Shown here: positions 34,480 through 43,500 of the stretch, piece by piece
Position numbering within the stretch: the first letter of the stretch is position 1
How the letters are laid out: every line of letters begins with the position of its first letter
From: CAZTDD01 sp964612675
Lineage (GTDB): Bacteria > Hinthialibacterota > Hinthialibacteria > Hinthialibacterales > JAKPRU01
Direction of reading: 5' to 3'
Length of the DNA stretch: 64,000 bases
Assembly: GCA_964612675.1 (NCBI GenBank)
Contig: CAZTDD010000002.1
Span: forward strand, 173,623 to 237,622
Notes under the pieces: generated by a model
The model's input: the letters and a program-made list of their open reading frames with translations, nothing else
Databases searched by the model: none
Told to the model about the DNA's origin: nothing
Made by a program: the position numbers and the translations under genes

Positions 34480-34869
34480 ATGGACGACGAACAAGTATGT
34501 CTTCAAATCCCTCAATCCCTTTCTCAGTGTCATCTGGAAAAATACGGCAAGATTGAAGTGGCGTGCAACGATCAAGGCGTTTTTATTGTCGGCAACGGTC
34601 CGGGGCTCCGCAGTCTCGCTCGCGTTTTGTTGGTTTTGTCGCAGGCGGAACAGCCTTTTTCGTCGGAGACGCCTCCCGCTTTTCACATTCCGTCGCATTG
34701 GGATCTCGAGGGAAAGCGGAAACATGTTCTTCTTAACGATCAATGGCTCGATCGACATTTGGAAGAGAATGCCCGCGAGGCGTTCTCCTTCGACCTGACA
34801 TTGATACGCTTCGATCAATTGCCGTACATCCGTGATTTTGAACTGGAAGATGAGGTGCAGGAGCCGTGA
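34480..34869 (+). CDS. Hypothetical protein upstream of NeuD-like gene
   Basis: 129 residues from ATG 34480, preferred because GGAGGG lies four bases upstream (ATG 34429 has no RBS). No signal peptide or membrane segment. Visible features are a short hydrophobic core (VFIVGNGPGLRSLARVLLVLSQ) and an acidic end. I do not recognise the family. Its stop overlaps the GTG of the NeuD-like gene (GTGA), so the two are translationally coupled. Confidence 0.6.
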   Translation: MDDEQVCLQIPQSLSQCHLEKYGKIEVACNDQGVFIVGNGPGLRSLARVLLVLSQAEQPFSSETPPAFHIPSHWDLEGKRKHVLLNDQWLDRHLEENAREAFSFDLTLIRFDQLPYIRDFELEDEVQEP

Positions 34870-35498
34870 GGAAACCGCTTCTGATCTTTGGCGCGGGCGG
34901 ACACGGCAAAGTTGTTGCGGATGCAGTATGCCTGAGCGAAGAGTTCGAACTTGCCGGATTTGTCGATGACGAACCGAGTCGAGCGGGAACACAGTTCTTC
35001 GGGAGTTCCGTTCTGGGTACTCGCGCTGACCTGGTGCGGTTACGCGAGGACGGTATTGAGTATGCGATCCCGGCTCTCGGCGACAATGCATTACGGCTTT
35101 CTTCGATACAGATTCTGGAAAATGCCGGGATGATCCCCGTGGTTATCGTTCATCCGTCCGCTGTAGTAGCTTCTTCCGTACAGCTCAAACGAGGGACGTT
35201 CGTTGCAGCCGGCGCCGTGATCAATCCCGCGTGTGTGATCGGACGTGCATGCATCGTCAATACCGGTGCGACCGTAGATCACGACTGTCGCATTGCGAAT
35301 GGCGTGCATATCGCTCCCGGTGTTCATCTATGTGGAGAGGTCCATGTCGGCGAGAGGAGTTTGATTGGAGTCGGGGCCTCGGTTTTGCCTGGGGTTCAGA
35401 TCGGGAACGATTGCCGGATCGGCGGCGGTGCCGCGGTGACCGAGAACGTGGCGCACTCCCTTACGGTTGTGGGTGTACCGGCGAGACCGGTGGTGTGA
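34866..35498 (+). CDS. NeuD-family sugar O-acyltransferase
   Basis: 210 residues, starting GTG at 34866. The N-terminal Rossmann-like part opens LLIFGAGGHGKVVADAV, typical of NeuD/PglD-type enzymes. The C-terminal left-handed beta-helix has hexapeptide repeats (AGAVINPACVIGRACIVNTGATVDHDCRIANGVHIAPGV); His of VDHDC is the expected catalytic base. It transfers acetyl or a related group to a UDP-sugar or sialic acid. The neighbours suggest a surface-glycan pathway. Confidence 0.88.
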   Translation: MRKPLLIFGAGGHGKVVADAVCLSEEFELAGFVDDEPSRAGTQFFGSSVLGTRADLVRLREDGIEYAIPALGDNALRLSSIQILENAGMIPVVIVHPSAVVASSVQLKRGTFVAAGAVINPACVIGRACIVNTGATVDHDCRIANGVHIAPGVHLCGEVHVGERSLIGVGASVLPGVQIGNDCRIGGGAAVTENVAHSLTVVGVPARPVV

Positions 35499-35519
35499 GA
35501 TTCGTTTGCCACCGTGTCC

Positions 35520-35975
35520 TCACGATACCCGATACCGGTTCGGTGTGGACAGCAGGATGATTGAGAACAACAAAAACCACCCCACCACCACATACAGACC
35601 ATATTGACGAGCAACCAGGGTAAGATAGAGAATCGAATTCTCCCTCGCACTAAGGGGCTCCGGACTCGCGGTCCGTGCGGTAATTTCGCTGGGGGCGACC
35701 TCCATCAAGTAGTAGTACGAACCGACAACATCCACCGAAATCAAAGCCAGTGCCAGAAACAACACAAGCAAACGGCGATTCCGTCGGCCGCACTCGGGAC
35801 ACTCAGACAGGTTGTAGAACCAGAACCATTGCCAAATCGCCCAAATCGCAAGCCACGCTCCAAGCGTAACCGCTGTCAGGAGAAGGTGTATCGTTGACCC
35901 GGGCGGCGATGCCTCCTCCGTGAATTGGTTGCCGCAGCGGCATTTGAATCGATATCGTTCGGTTTGGGGGCCCAC
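35520..35975 (-). CDS. Small membrane protein with zinc-ribbon
   Basis: 151 residues. An N-terminal CRCGNQF and the later CPECGRR form a split zinc-ribbon-like Cys4 set on either side of a hydrophobic segment (residues about 29-53). Two more hydrophobic segments follow, so there are about three membrane helices. Function unknown. It converges with the NeuD-like gene. Confidence 0.6.
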   Translation of the reverse strand: MGPQTERYRFKCRCGNQFTEEASPPGSTIHLLLTAVTLGAWLAIWAIWQWFWFYNLSECPECGRRNRRLLVLFLALALISVDVVGSYYYLMEVAPSEITARTASPEPLSARENSILYLTLVARQYGLYVVVGWFLLFSIILLSTPNRYRVS

Positions 35976-36090
35976 GTTTTGCTCCGATCTTTTCCCCTAA
36001 CAAATATCACATTCCATAGGAAGTCAAGGACATTAAGCAGGTTACGTTTCTTTGTAGCGAAGCGACGCTTCGGTTCTGCGTCTTTCGTTC

Positions 36091-36119
36091 TTGACACTGC
36101 TCCATCCATCTCGTACTGT
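36091..36119 (+). promoter_or_regulatory. Possible pyrG promoter
   Basis: TTGACA (36091-36096, 6 of 6), a 17-base spacer and TACTGT (36114-36119, 3 of 6). The leader to pyrG would be about 120 bases. Confidence 0.3.
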
Positions 36120-36243
36120 AGGGTTCCAACCTGAAGGTTCCGTATCCTGCGATATCAGTAGTGTTCTGCGTGTATCGATTGACAGTTCTGCATCGGAAGG
36201 CGGAAATCCGCGCCTATAAAGCGCTCTACCGGTTGAGGGAAAG

Positions 36244-37866
36244 ATGGGAATCGACACAAAATTCATTTTCGTGACAGGCGGCGTTTGTTCGTCGTTGGGG
36301 AAGGGCATCGCATGTGCCTCGCTTGGGCGGCTTCTCGAATCCCGAGATCTGAAAGTCGTTCTTCAGAAATTCGACCCGTATATCAATGTGGATCCGGGGA
36401 CCATGAGCCCTTACCAACACGGTGAGGTCTATGTCACCGATGACGGTGCCGAGACGGACCTGGATCTCGGTTATTACGAGCGCTTTACGTCGAGTCCGGT
36501 CGGACGCGCCAGTAGTGTCTCCACCGGCCAAGTCTATGAGGCGGTCATCGCCCGGGAGCGCCAGGGCGGCTATCTAGGGAAAACGGTCCAGATGATTCCT
36601 CACATTACAGACGAGATTAAGAATCGAATTCAATTGCTCGCCGACTCGGTGGATGCCGATGTTCAGATCATCGAAATCGGCGGCACGGTCGGCGATATCG
36701 AGGGATACCCGTTTCTTGAAGCCATTCGGCAGTTCGGGTGGGAGCGAGGGAAACGGTTCACGATGTACGTTCACCTTACTCTGATCCCTCACATCTCCGT
36801 GGCCCAGGAGTTCAAGACCAAACCGACACAGCACAGCGTCAACAAACTCCGGGAAATTGGTATCCAGCCGGACATCCTGCTCTGCCGCACAGCACGCCCA
36901 CTTTCGCGTGATATGAAGGAAAAAATCGGCCTCTTTTGCAACCTCTCACCGGAATCGGTAATCAGTGCCCGGGATATCGAGAGTACGATTTATGAGATTC
37001 CGCTGATGTACCGCGAAGAAGGTCTTGATGACCTTGTCGTGGACCATTTCGGCCTCGGAGGACGGGCGCGGCCGAACCTGCGGACGTGGCGGAGAATGGT
37101 CAACACGATCAAGGATCCCGCCAAAGGCCCGATCACCATCAGCGTGGTCGGAAAGTACATCAACTTGCAGGATGCCTATCGTTCCATTTACGACGGGCTT
37201 GTTCACGGGGGAATCAAACACAACTGCAAAGTGAAGATCCGGAAAGTCCACGCAGAAGAGGTCGAGAAAGAAGGACCCAAGAAACTGCTCGCCAAATCCG
37301 ACGGGATTCTCGTGCCGTGGGGATTCGGAAAACGAGGCATTGAGGGGAAGATCGCCTCGATCCGGCATGCGCGGGAGAATGCCATTCCCTTTCTCGGAAT
37401 CTGTCTCGGGATGCAGTGTAGCGTCGTCGAGTTCGCGCGTCACCTGGCCCAACTTGAAGACGCGTCAAGTACGGAGTTCAGTCCGAAAACGCCTCACCCG
37501 GTTATCAGCTTGATGGATGAGCAGAGGAAAGTGGTGGACAAGGGAGGGACCATGCGGTTGGGGGCCTATCCTTGCGTTCTCAAAGCAAAAACCAAGGCAT
37601 ACTCTGCGTACGGGAAAAGGGAAATCAGCGAACGTCACCGTCACCGATGGGAGTTCAACAACCAGTACCGCGAACAACTGGAATCGCTGGGTATGGTCGT
37701 TTCCGGTACATCTCCCGATGGCAAACTTGTGGAGATCGTCGAAGTCGATGATCATCCATGGTTCGTGGCTTGTCAGTTTCACCCGGAATTGAAATCCCGC
37801 CCGTGGGATCCGCATCCGCTCTTTGCCGGGCTTGTCGGCGCCGCGTTGAAACACAAGCACGAATAA
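36244..37866 (+). CDS. pyrG: CTP synthase
   Basis: A 540-residue enzyme that converts UTP to CTP with glutamine. The synthetase domain opens KFIFVTGGVCSSLGKGIACASLGRLLESR and has KFDPYINVDPGTMSPYQHGEVYVTDDGAETDLDLGYYERF. The glutaminase domain has FLGICLGMQ with the nucleophile Cys, and ACQFHPE with the catalytic His and Glu. Length is normal. It heads a run with an acyltransferase, LptC-like and another envelope gene. Confidence 0.98.
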   Translation: MGIDTKFIFVTGGVCSSLGKGIACASLGRLLESRDLKVVLQKFDPYINVDPGTMSPYQHGEVYVTDDGAETDLDLGYYERFTSSPVGRASSVSTGQVYEAVIARERQGGYLGKTVQMIPHITDEIKNRIQLLADSVDADVQIIEIGGTVGDIEGYPFLEAIRQFGWERGKRFTMYVHLTLIPHISVAQEFKTKPTQHSVNKLREIGIQPDILLCRTARPLSRDMKEKIGLFCNLSPESVISARDIESTIYEIPLMYREEGLDDLVVDHFGLGGRARPNLRTWRRMVNTIKDPAKGPITISVVGKYINLQDAYRSIYDGLVHGGIKHNCKVKIRKVHAEEVEKEGPKKLLAKSDGILVPWGFGKRGIEGKIASIRHARENAIPFLGICLGMQCSVVEFARHLAQLEDASSTEFSPKTPHPVISLMDEQRKVVDKGGTMRLGAYPCVLKAKTKAYSAYGKREISERHRHRWEFNNQYREQLESLGMVVSGTSPDGKLVEIVEVDDHPWFVACQFHPELKSRPWDPHPLFAGLVGAALKHKHE

Positions 37867-37890
37867 TCTGGAAAACGGATTGGAAGAATC

Positions 37891-38865
37891 TTGCGCTGGA
37901 AAGACGTCCGGCGAGCCGCCGTCGCTCATCTTTTGCAGGGACTGACGTGGTGTCTCTCGACTGTCCCCTTGCCTGTGGCATACCTGACTTCCGGGCTTCT
38001 CGGTCGCGCGGCGTTCCATCTCGCGCGCCGCGAACGCAACCGAACAATCCAACATTTGACCGACTTCTATGGCGAGAATTCCAACCCGACGGAAATCCGC
38101 CGCATTGCCCGCGATGTTTTTCGTCACTACGGATTCTGTTTGGCCGAGATTCTCGCCTTAAAGGACCCCGAGCGATTGTTCCGGCGGTTGTCCATATCGG
38201 TGGAAGGATTCGAGTATGTCGAGCAGGCTTTCAACAGAGGCAAAGGCGTTCTGTTTGTGACAGGTCATTTCGGGAATTGGGAACTGATGGCAGCCTATTT
38301 CGCGCAGCGCGGATTTCCCGTCAATGTTGTCGCTCGTGAGGTCCGTCAACCGATGCTGCAGCGATTGATCGAGCGCCATCGAGTATCTTCCGGAATGAGA
38401 GTCCACTACACCAAAGGCGACGGTGTACTCACCATGCTTCGAGTCCTGCGGAGGCGGGAGGTTCTCGCTTTGCTTACCGATATTCGAACGGAGGGGGAGG
38501 GTCGCTGGGTAGAATTTCTCGGACGCCCTGCCTATACTCTGACCGGGCCGGCGGTCTTGGCCGCACATTCCGGAGCGGCTGTCGTTTTCGGGTATGCTGC
38601 ACGGGTAAGGCCGTGGCACTATCGTTTTGTGTTCCAGCCGCCAGTCGAACTGGAAGTGCCCTCCAGTCGATCCGGAACCGAGTGGGAGTCCTATGTCCAT
38701 TCGCTTCTCCGATCGTTGAATGACCGGCTGTCGATCACAATCCAGCAGTTTCCCGAGCAATGGATGTGGATGCACCGACGCCACGACCCGATCCGACCTT
38801 CGAGAAGGAAGGCCCGAGATCCCCACATGAACCCTGGTGGAGCAAACAGGGATACCTGCCGCTGA
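37891..38865 (+). CDS. LpxL/HtrB-type lysophospholipid/lipid A acyltransferase
   Basis: A 324-residue inner-membrane enzyme with TTG start at 37891. The acyltransferase box is HFGNWE (HX4E, about residue 130). Later motifs are LTDIRTEGEGRWVEFLGRPAYTLTGPA and a final QWMWMHRRHD, matching the lipid A late acyltransferase family, which uses acyl-ACP to acylate lipid A precursors. The last about 35 residues overlap the next gene by 106 bases in another frame. Specificity is not predictable. Confidence 0.86.
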   Translation: MRWKDVRRAAVAHLLQGLTWCLSTVPLPVAYLTSGLLGRAAFHLARRERNRTIQHLTDFYGENSNPTEIRRIARDVFRHYGFCLAEILALKDPERLFRRLSISVEGFEYVEQAFNRGKGVLFVTGHFGNWELMAAYFAQRGFPVNVVAREVRQPMLQRLIERHRVSSGMRVHYTKGDGVLTMLRVLRRREVLALLTDIRTEGEGRWVEFLGRPAYTLTGPAVLAAHSGAAVVFGYAARVRPWHYRFVFQPPVELEVPSSRSGTEWESYVHSLLRSLNDRLSITIQQFPEQWMWMHRRHDPIRPSRRKARDPHMNPGGANRDTCR

Positions 38866-39479
38866 TCGCGTTTTGGGGCGGACTTCTCGGTTTGTCGCTT
38901 TTTATCCTGGCCAAGCCGGAGAAAGAACAGCCGATCTTTCAGCAGGATGCCTCGGTCGGCTATCAGTTCACTTTTGTGGACATGGACTTAAAGGACCATT
39001 CAAAGGATGGCTTGGTCTATATCAGCGCCAACAAGGCGACATATGACCGGCAAGAGGGAAGTGTGTTTCTGGAGAATCCCGAGATTCGCTCGACGGACAA
39101 GGATAATGCCGATCAGTGGAAGGCGAACGGACGTTTCGGAGTCGCTACGGTACAGCAACGAGGCAACCTATTCCCCTCGTCTCTCGGTGATGTCCGGCTG
39201 GCAAGCGATGTTGTGATCGCCCAGCCCGCCGCGAATCGTATTCTTAGTACATCCGGTGTGGTATCGTATCTGTTTGACGAACAGATTCTTTTATCGAAAG
39301 ATCGCGCTTTCGTTCGAGACAAAGCTCGGCAAACGACGATGACCGGGTTCCTCATGGGGACGATCGGCGAGCGGCAGGTATTGCTGCAAGGCGACACCGT
39401 TGACGACATGGTGGCCCGGTACCGCAAACTTCGAAGCCTTCGTGAAAAACAGGCACAGGAAGGGGGAACAGGCGAATGA
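38760..39479 (+). CDS. lptC: LptC-like LPS export protein
   Basis: A 239-residue protein with a Pro-rich N-terminus, one transmembrane segment (about residues 30-51, LPLIAFWGGLLGLSLFILA) and a periplasmic beta-rich LptC/OstA-like part (VYISANKATYDRQEGSVFLENPEIRS, then LGDVRLASDVVIAQPAANRILSTSGVVSYL). It would connect the LptBFG transporter to LptA. No in-frame start is found close behind the overlapping acyltransferase end, so the 106-base overlap is retained. It ends overlapping the next ATG. Confidence 0.7.
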   Translation: MDVDAPTPRPDPTFEKEGPRSPHEPWWSKQGYLPLIAFWGGLLGLSLFILAKPEKEQPIFQQDASVGYQFTFVDMDLKDHSKDGLVYISANKATYDRQEGSVFLENPEIRSTDKDNADQWKANGRFGVATVQQRGNLFPSSLGDVRLASDVVIAQPAANRILSTSGVVSYLFDEQILLSKDRAFVRDKARQTTMTGFLMGTIGERQVLLQGDTVDDMVARYRKLRSLREKQAQEGGTGE

Positions 39480-40162
39480 AAACAAGAAATATTGGATGGA
39501 CGGGCTGTATTCTATTAGGTTTACTGTTGTGCCCTTCCGCTTTCGCTCAGCAGGGAATGACCATCACTCAAGAGGGCGGTACTGCTATCGAAATCGGTCA
39601 AGACAGCTTGATCGAAATGGAAACCGCCGAAAACGCGGAGGTCTATATCCTCACGCCCGCGGAACCCTCGGGGCTGGCCCACGTCACCATCCGCGAGTCG
39701 GAAGAGCAGACTTCACAGCCTACTGTAACCGAGGCATCGGGAAAGAGAATCACAATCTGGGTGCCGCCGACGCCGGAAGGGAAAGAACCGCGAATCGACT
39801 TCCTAATCGAGGGCGAGGCCCGACTGATCCAGGGCGAGGATCGGATGTTCGCACCGAAATCTATACAATTCAAAGACTTAAAACTGGATCTTCAAGGCAC
39901 CGAAAACCAGGACGCCGAATTGTTCTACACCTTCCAGACCGGTCGAAAAGTTGACTGGAAGGGAGAAGAATTCACTGCTCGGTTTGCCATCGGTCCTGAG
40001 GGCGACTATGTTCTCCAGGGCTTCTCTGCGGGCAAGCGAAACACCCATTTCCGGTTCTTCGATCCGAGACTGAAGGGTGGGATGGCTCATTTCGTGCCCT
40101 CCTCCTCCGCCCCGGAGAAAGAGACCGCCAGCCCGGGCCGAAGGGTATCGCCCTCGAACTGA
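39476..40162 (+). CDS. Exported protein in the LptA position
   Basis: 228 residues with a signal peptide (ILLGLLLCPSAFAQ). The rest is beta-rich (VTIRESEEQTSQPTV, then RIDFLIEGEARLIQGEDRMFAPKSIQFKDLKLDLQG). It lies directly after the LptC-like gene in an ATGA overlap, where lptA usually is. However, clear OstA repeats were not seen, so I only call it LptA-like by position. Confidence 0.5.
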   Translation: MKTRNIGWTGCILLGLLLCPSAFAQQGMTITQEGGTAIEIGQDSLIEMETAENAEVYILTPAEPSGLAHVTIRESEEQTSQPTVTEASGKRITIWVPPTPEGKEPRIDFLIEGEARLIQGEDRMFAPKSIQFKDLKLDLQGTENQDAELFYTFQTGRKVDWKGEEFTARFAIGPEGDYVLQGFSAGKRNTHFRFFDPRLKGGMAHFVPSSSAPEKETASPGRRVSPSN

Positions 40163-40324
40163 GCGCCGAAAGACACCATTCTTCGGTCTTCAGCGGCAGA
40201 GTCTATCCGGAAATGCGGGTGCAGATCCCGGCTCGGAAGCCCCCTGGTGCGAATGAGCAAGGAAGCTTAGATTTCATAGTGTGTTTGGGCTATTGTCTAG
40301 TTTTTCGCGCCTGAAGCGGAAAAC

Positions 40325-40354
40325 TTGACGTTTCAAAGTGCGCTAGACTAATAT
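40325..40354 (+). promoter_or_regulatory. Possible promoter of the giant secreted protein
   Basis: TTGACG (40325-40330, 5 of 6), an 18-base spacer and TAATAT (40349-40354, 4 of 6). A hairpin lies between it and the start codon. Confidence 0.4.
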
Positions 40355-40367
40355 TTCAGGTGTCGGT

Positions 40368-40390
40368 GGCCGCCACGCGCGATGGCGGCC
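40368..40390 (+). terminator. Hairpin in the leader of the giant gene
   Basis: GGCCGCCA (40368-40375) and TGGCGGCC (40383-40390) form a perfect 8-bp stem with a 7-nt loop, followed by TTATC. It may be a leader hairpin or the terminator of the upstream operon. Confidence 0.4.
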
Positions 40391-40505
40391 TTATCGCACT
40401 CTGATATCTCAATATAATCGTTTGGTCGAGCACCGAGGTGACCAGGCGGTCTGGTCTACTCGTGTCTTTATGGCATTGATTACAAACGAACTCTGTGAGG
40501 TAGAT

Positions 40506-43500
40506 ATGAACTCCCCAATCTCCGGTCATCGATCCCCATGGCGTTGCGCTGTGCTATCCCTTGTCTTATTGGCCGCGGTCAGCCCGGCGTGGTGTCAGGA
40601 CGGCGAAAGTTCTGATGAAGAACCCGCCGTCGATCCTATCGTAGCGGCACATCCTCTTATCAACTTCGCAACGATACCCGTTCGGCCCGACTCGAAGCCG
40701 TTCGCGATATTAAGTATCCCGTTGTCGGTTAACGATTGCACGCCGAAACCGATCATCCGCCAGCAACATTTGCGCCGAGTCTCGTTCATTATCGAGGACC
40801 GTGGAGGATTGGATCTGACCGACTTCAAACCTTTAACGAAAGACGAAAAAAGTGGTCTCGCTCTTTTTGCCGAATCGGGGGATGTTCCAGAGTTCTTCCA
40901 TTATGCCGAAGGGGATCCGACCAGCGATATTCCGTTGTTCCTCCAGAAAGCACCCGAGATTGTCCAAATGGCAACCGGATTCAAGGTCACCTTCGATCCC
41001 GTACCCATTGGCGGGTGGACGCAGATACCCATCGACGCCGATGCGTTCCCGGATTTCTACGTTGTCGCCCGCTCAAGCATCGAGATGCGACACGGCGACA
41101 GTTTCGAAGCGTATATGCTCCCCGGCATGGTTACGATTGAAGATCGGGACCCCAGCATTGGTACGTTCAAGCGTTTCGATCTGCGATTCCCCTCAACGGA
41201 ATTTGGCGAGAATCTTTCGACCTGCCTCGGCTTTGCAACTCTCGACGAGTATTCCAAGCCTTCGATTTTCCAATGCGACATTGTTCAACTTTACAATTAC
41301 ACAAGAGTCGGCCAGCGGTTGTCGAACCGATCCGAGCCCACGACGCTTGTGGCGATGGACCTCATCGGCGCTCCGACGGAAGAGTATTTTGTCAGAGAAA
41401 TCCGTTTGAATTTCGTCGCCGTGGATATGTACCCGATCAGTTGGCTGTGGGATTCCGCGTTTGGTGGGGCCGCTGATGGAGATGTCGGTGGAATGGGGAG
41501 TGTCCATTCAATCAGCGGGAAAGCGAATGATGGATTCATCCAATTCGATTATCTGAACAGCCATGTGCCGAAATTTCTTCAAAATCCGCAATTGTACGAG
41601 ACATTTCCTCCTCCTCTTTCGCAGGCCAACGAGTTTGGCTTATCCATCTTTGATCGGACCAATCCGCGAAGAGCGCGTTTCTTAATGGACCGAGCACGGG
41701 ATCGCGCGCGTACGCCCACGCCTGACGTTTTACTTGGACTGCTGAAAGACGAGCCGGGCGGTATTTTTGTTTTTGCGGAAGGTGAGGGCGGAACGCCTGG
41801 AGTCTATGAATCCACAGTCGACCGGCTGCTCGTCCTTGATGAAGGTGTTCGTTTCGAAAACCTGGACATCAACACTGTACCGCCGGACATTATCAACCGG
41901 TTGTTGCCGACGGAACTGCTGAAATCCAACTTCTCGCTTATGCCGACCAACCCGATCACGGGCGAGGTGGACCTGTCTTTCCTCTTGAGAGACGAACCGC
42001 TCGATTGGCTGTTCCTACCGGGGCTTGCCATGATGCTCGAAATGTACGGGGGCTTTGAAGCGCCGGACGGACTTAAAATCGATGAGACATTCGTCGAGAA
42101 TTACCGTGTCGCTCCGCGCGACTTCAGTTGGGACTCCGGTAAATACTGGCTCGGCCTCTCGCGAGAGCTGATCGACTTTCTCCTGGAGGACGCGGCATTG
42201 GAAGCTGCGGACGAGGACGGAGACGAACTCCCCGACGGAGATGGAATCGACAATTGTACGGAGATTTTCGGCCGTCAGCTCATTTCGGGTTTTACCATGG
42301 TCCTTCCCCTGGCACCCGATAATCCCAAGGAGTTGTTGCGAGTGCCTCCCACGGACAGCGTGGCCGCGGGCACGGATCCCCCCGAAATGTACATCGCGAT
42401 CCAGACAAGTGACGGAATCCGAAATCTGGACAGTATCCTACCGTTTGTTCTGCCTGGAGACGTCAGGATTGGCAAAAGCCTGGATACGTTTGCCGAAGGA
42501 CAAGGCGAACCGGAGACGCTTCCTTCTCTCGCAAGGGTAGGCCACCCGAAACCGGGTTTGCAACGACTCCTCTCTTCACGTCCCGAGCAAGAACGCACAC
42601 TCACGAATCCTTTGATCGGTCGCCCGAGACCGCAGTTTGCGTTCCAGGACCTGACACAGCCCGGACCGGGTGAAAATGCCAATAACGACAACATCATTGG
42701 CGGACCGGGAGTGGGCTCGCCTCCCAAAGCTGTGATCGGCATCAACGCCATCGACTTCGGTCAGAATTGCAACTTGATGTTCAACAGTACGACCCCCATG
42801 GATGCGGAAGCGGGATTCTTCACAGAATGTACGGTCTTCGACACGATTACCGTCGATTTCCTTCCCGCTCCGGGCGAAACGGCATTCAACACGGAGATCA
42901 TCAACGGAGTAACCACTGCTCAAGGGATCGATGCTTCTCTCAACCGAATCATCTCCACTCATCAGGTAATCCTCTATGTGGATGACGATACGCCTGTCGG
43001 CGATTTTCGTGACAATGACGGCGACGGCATGATTGATGAGGAACTGGTGAATCTTATCGATGATGACGGGGACGGGCTGATTGACGAGGACTGCGGCGAC
43101 GGGGATCCTGTCGGCCGAAACGGTGTATTCGATGAGTTTGACGACTTTATTCTGCCGCTCGAGGATCACTACGGACCCATTACTATCAATATCGGCAGCA
43201 ACTTTTTTGAAAGCGCTTACAAGCGTGCAGTCAACCACGGCTTGATCATCCCCGACCCGGAGAATCCGGATTCAGAAGGGGAAGAAATTGCGGTCGACGG
43301 CGCGTTCTCTCCTTTGGTTCCAATAGTGGCCGGATCGGGAGTTTATCGTGCGCGATTTGATTTGCATCCTCTATCAATCGGAACACTACCCTGGGGGGCG
43401 CGCAATACAATGCTTCCGTTAACATTCCGTATGTTCGACGGTCCTTTCGACCTCGCGGCGGAAAAGAACACGGCTGTTTTGGATCTCACGCTGGATATCT

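Larger units (their letters stand above)
40163..40505. other. 343-base gap before the giant secreted protein
   Basis: No credible ORF. It contains a promoter-like sequence (40325-40354) and a hairpin (40368-40390). Confidence 0.5.

Noticed and set aside
39476..40162. Naming the gene lptA
   Set aside because: Position fits but clear OstA repeats were not seen.
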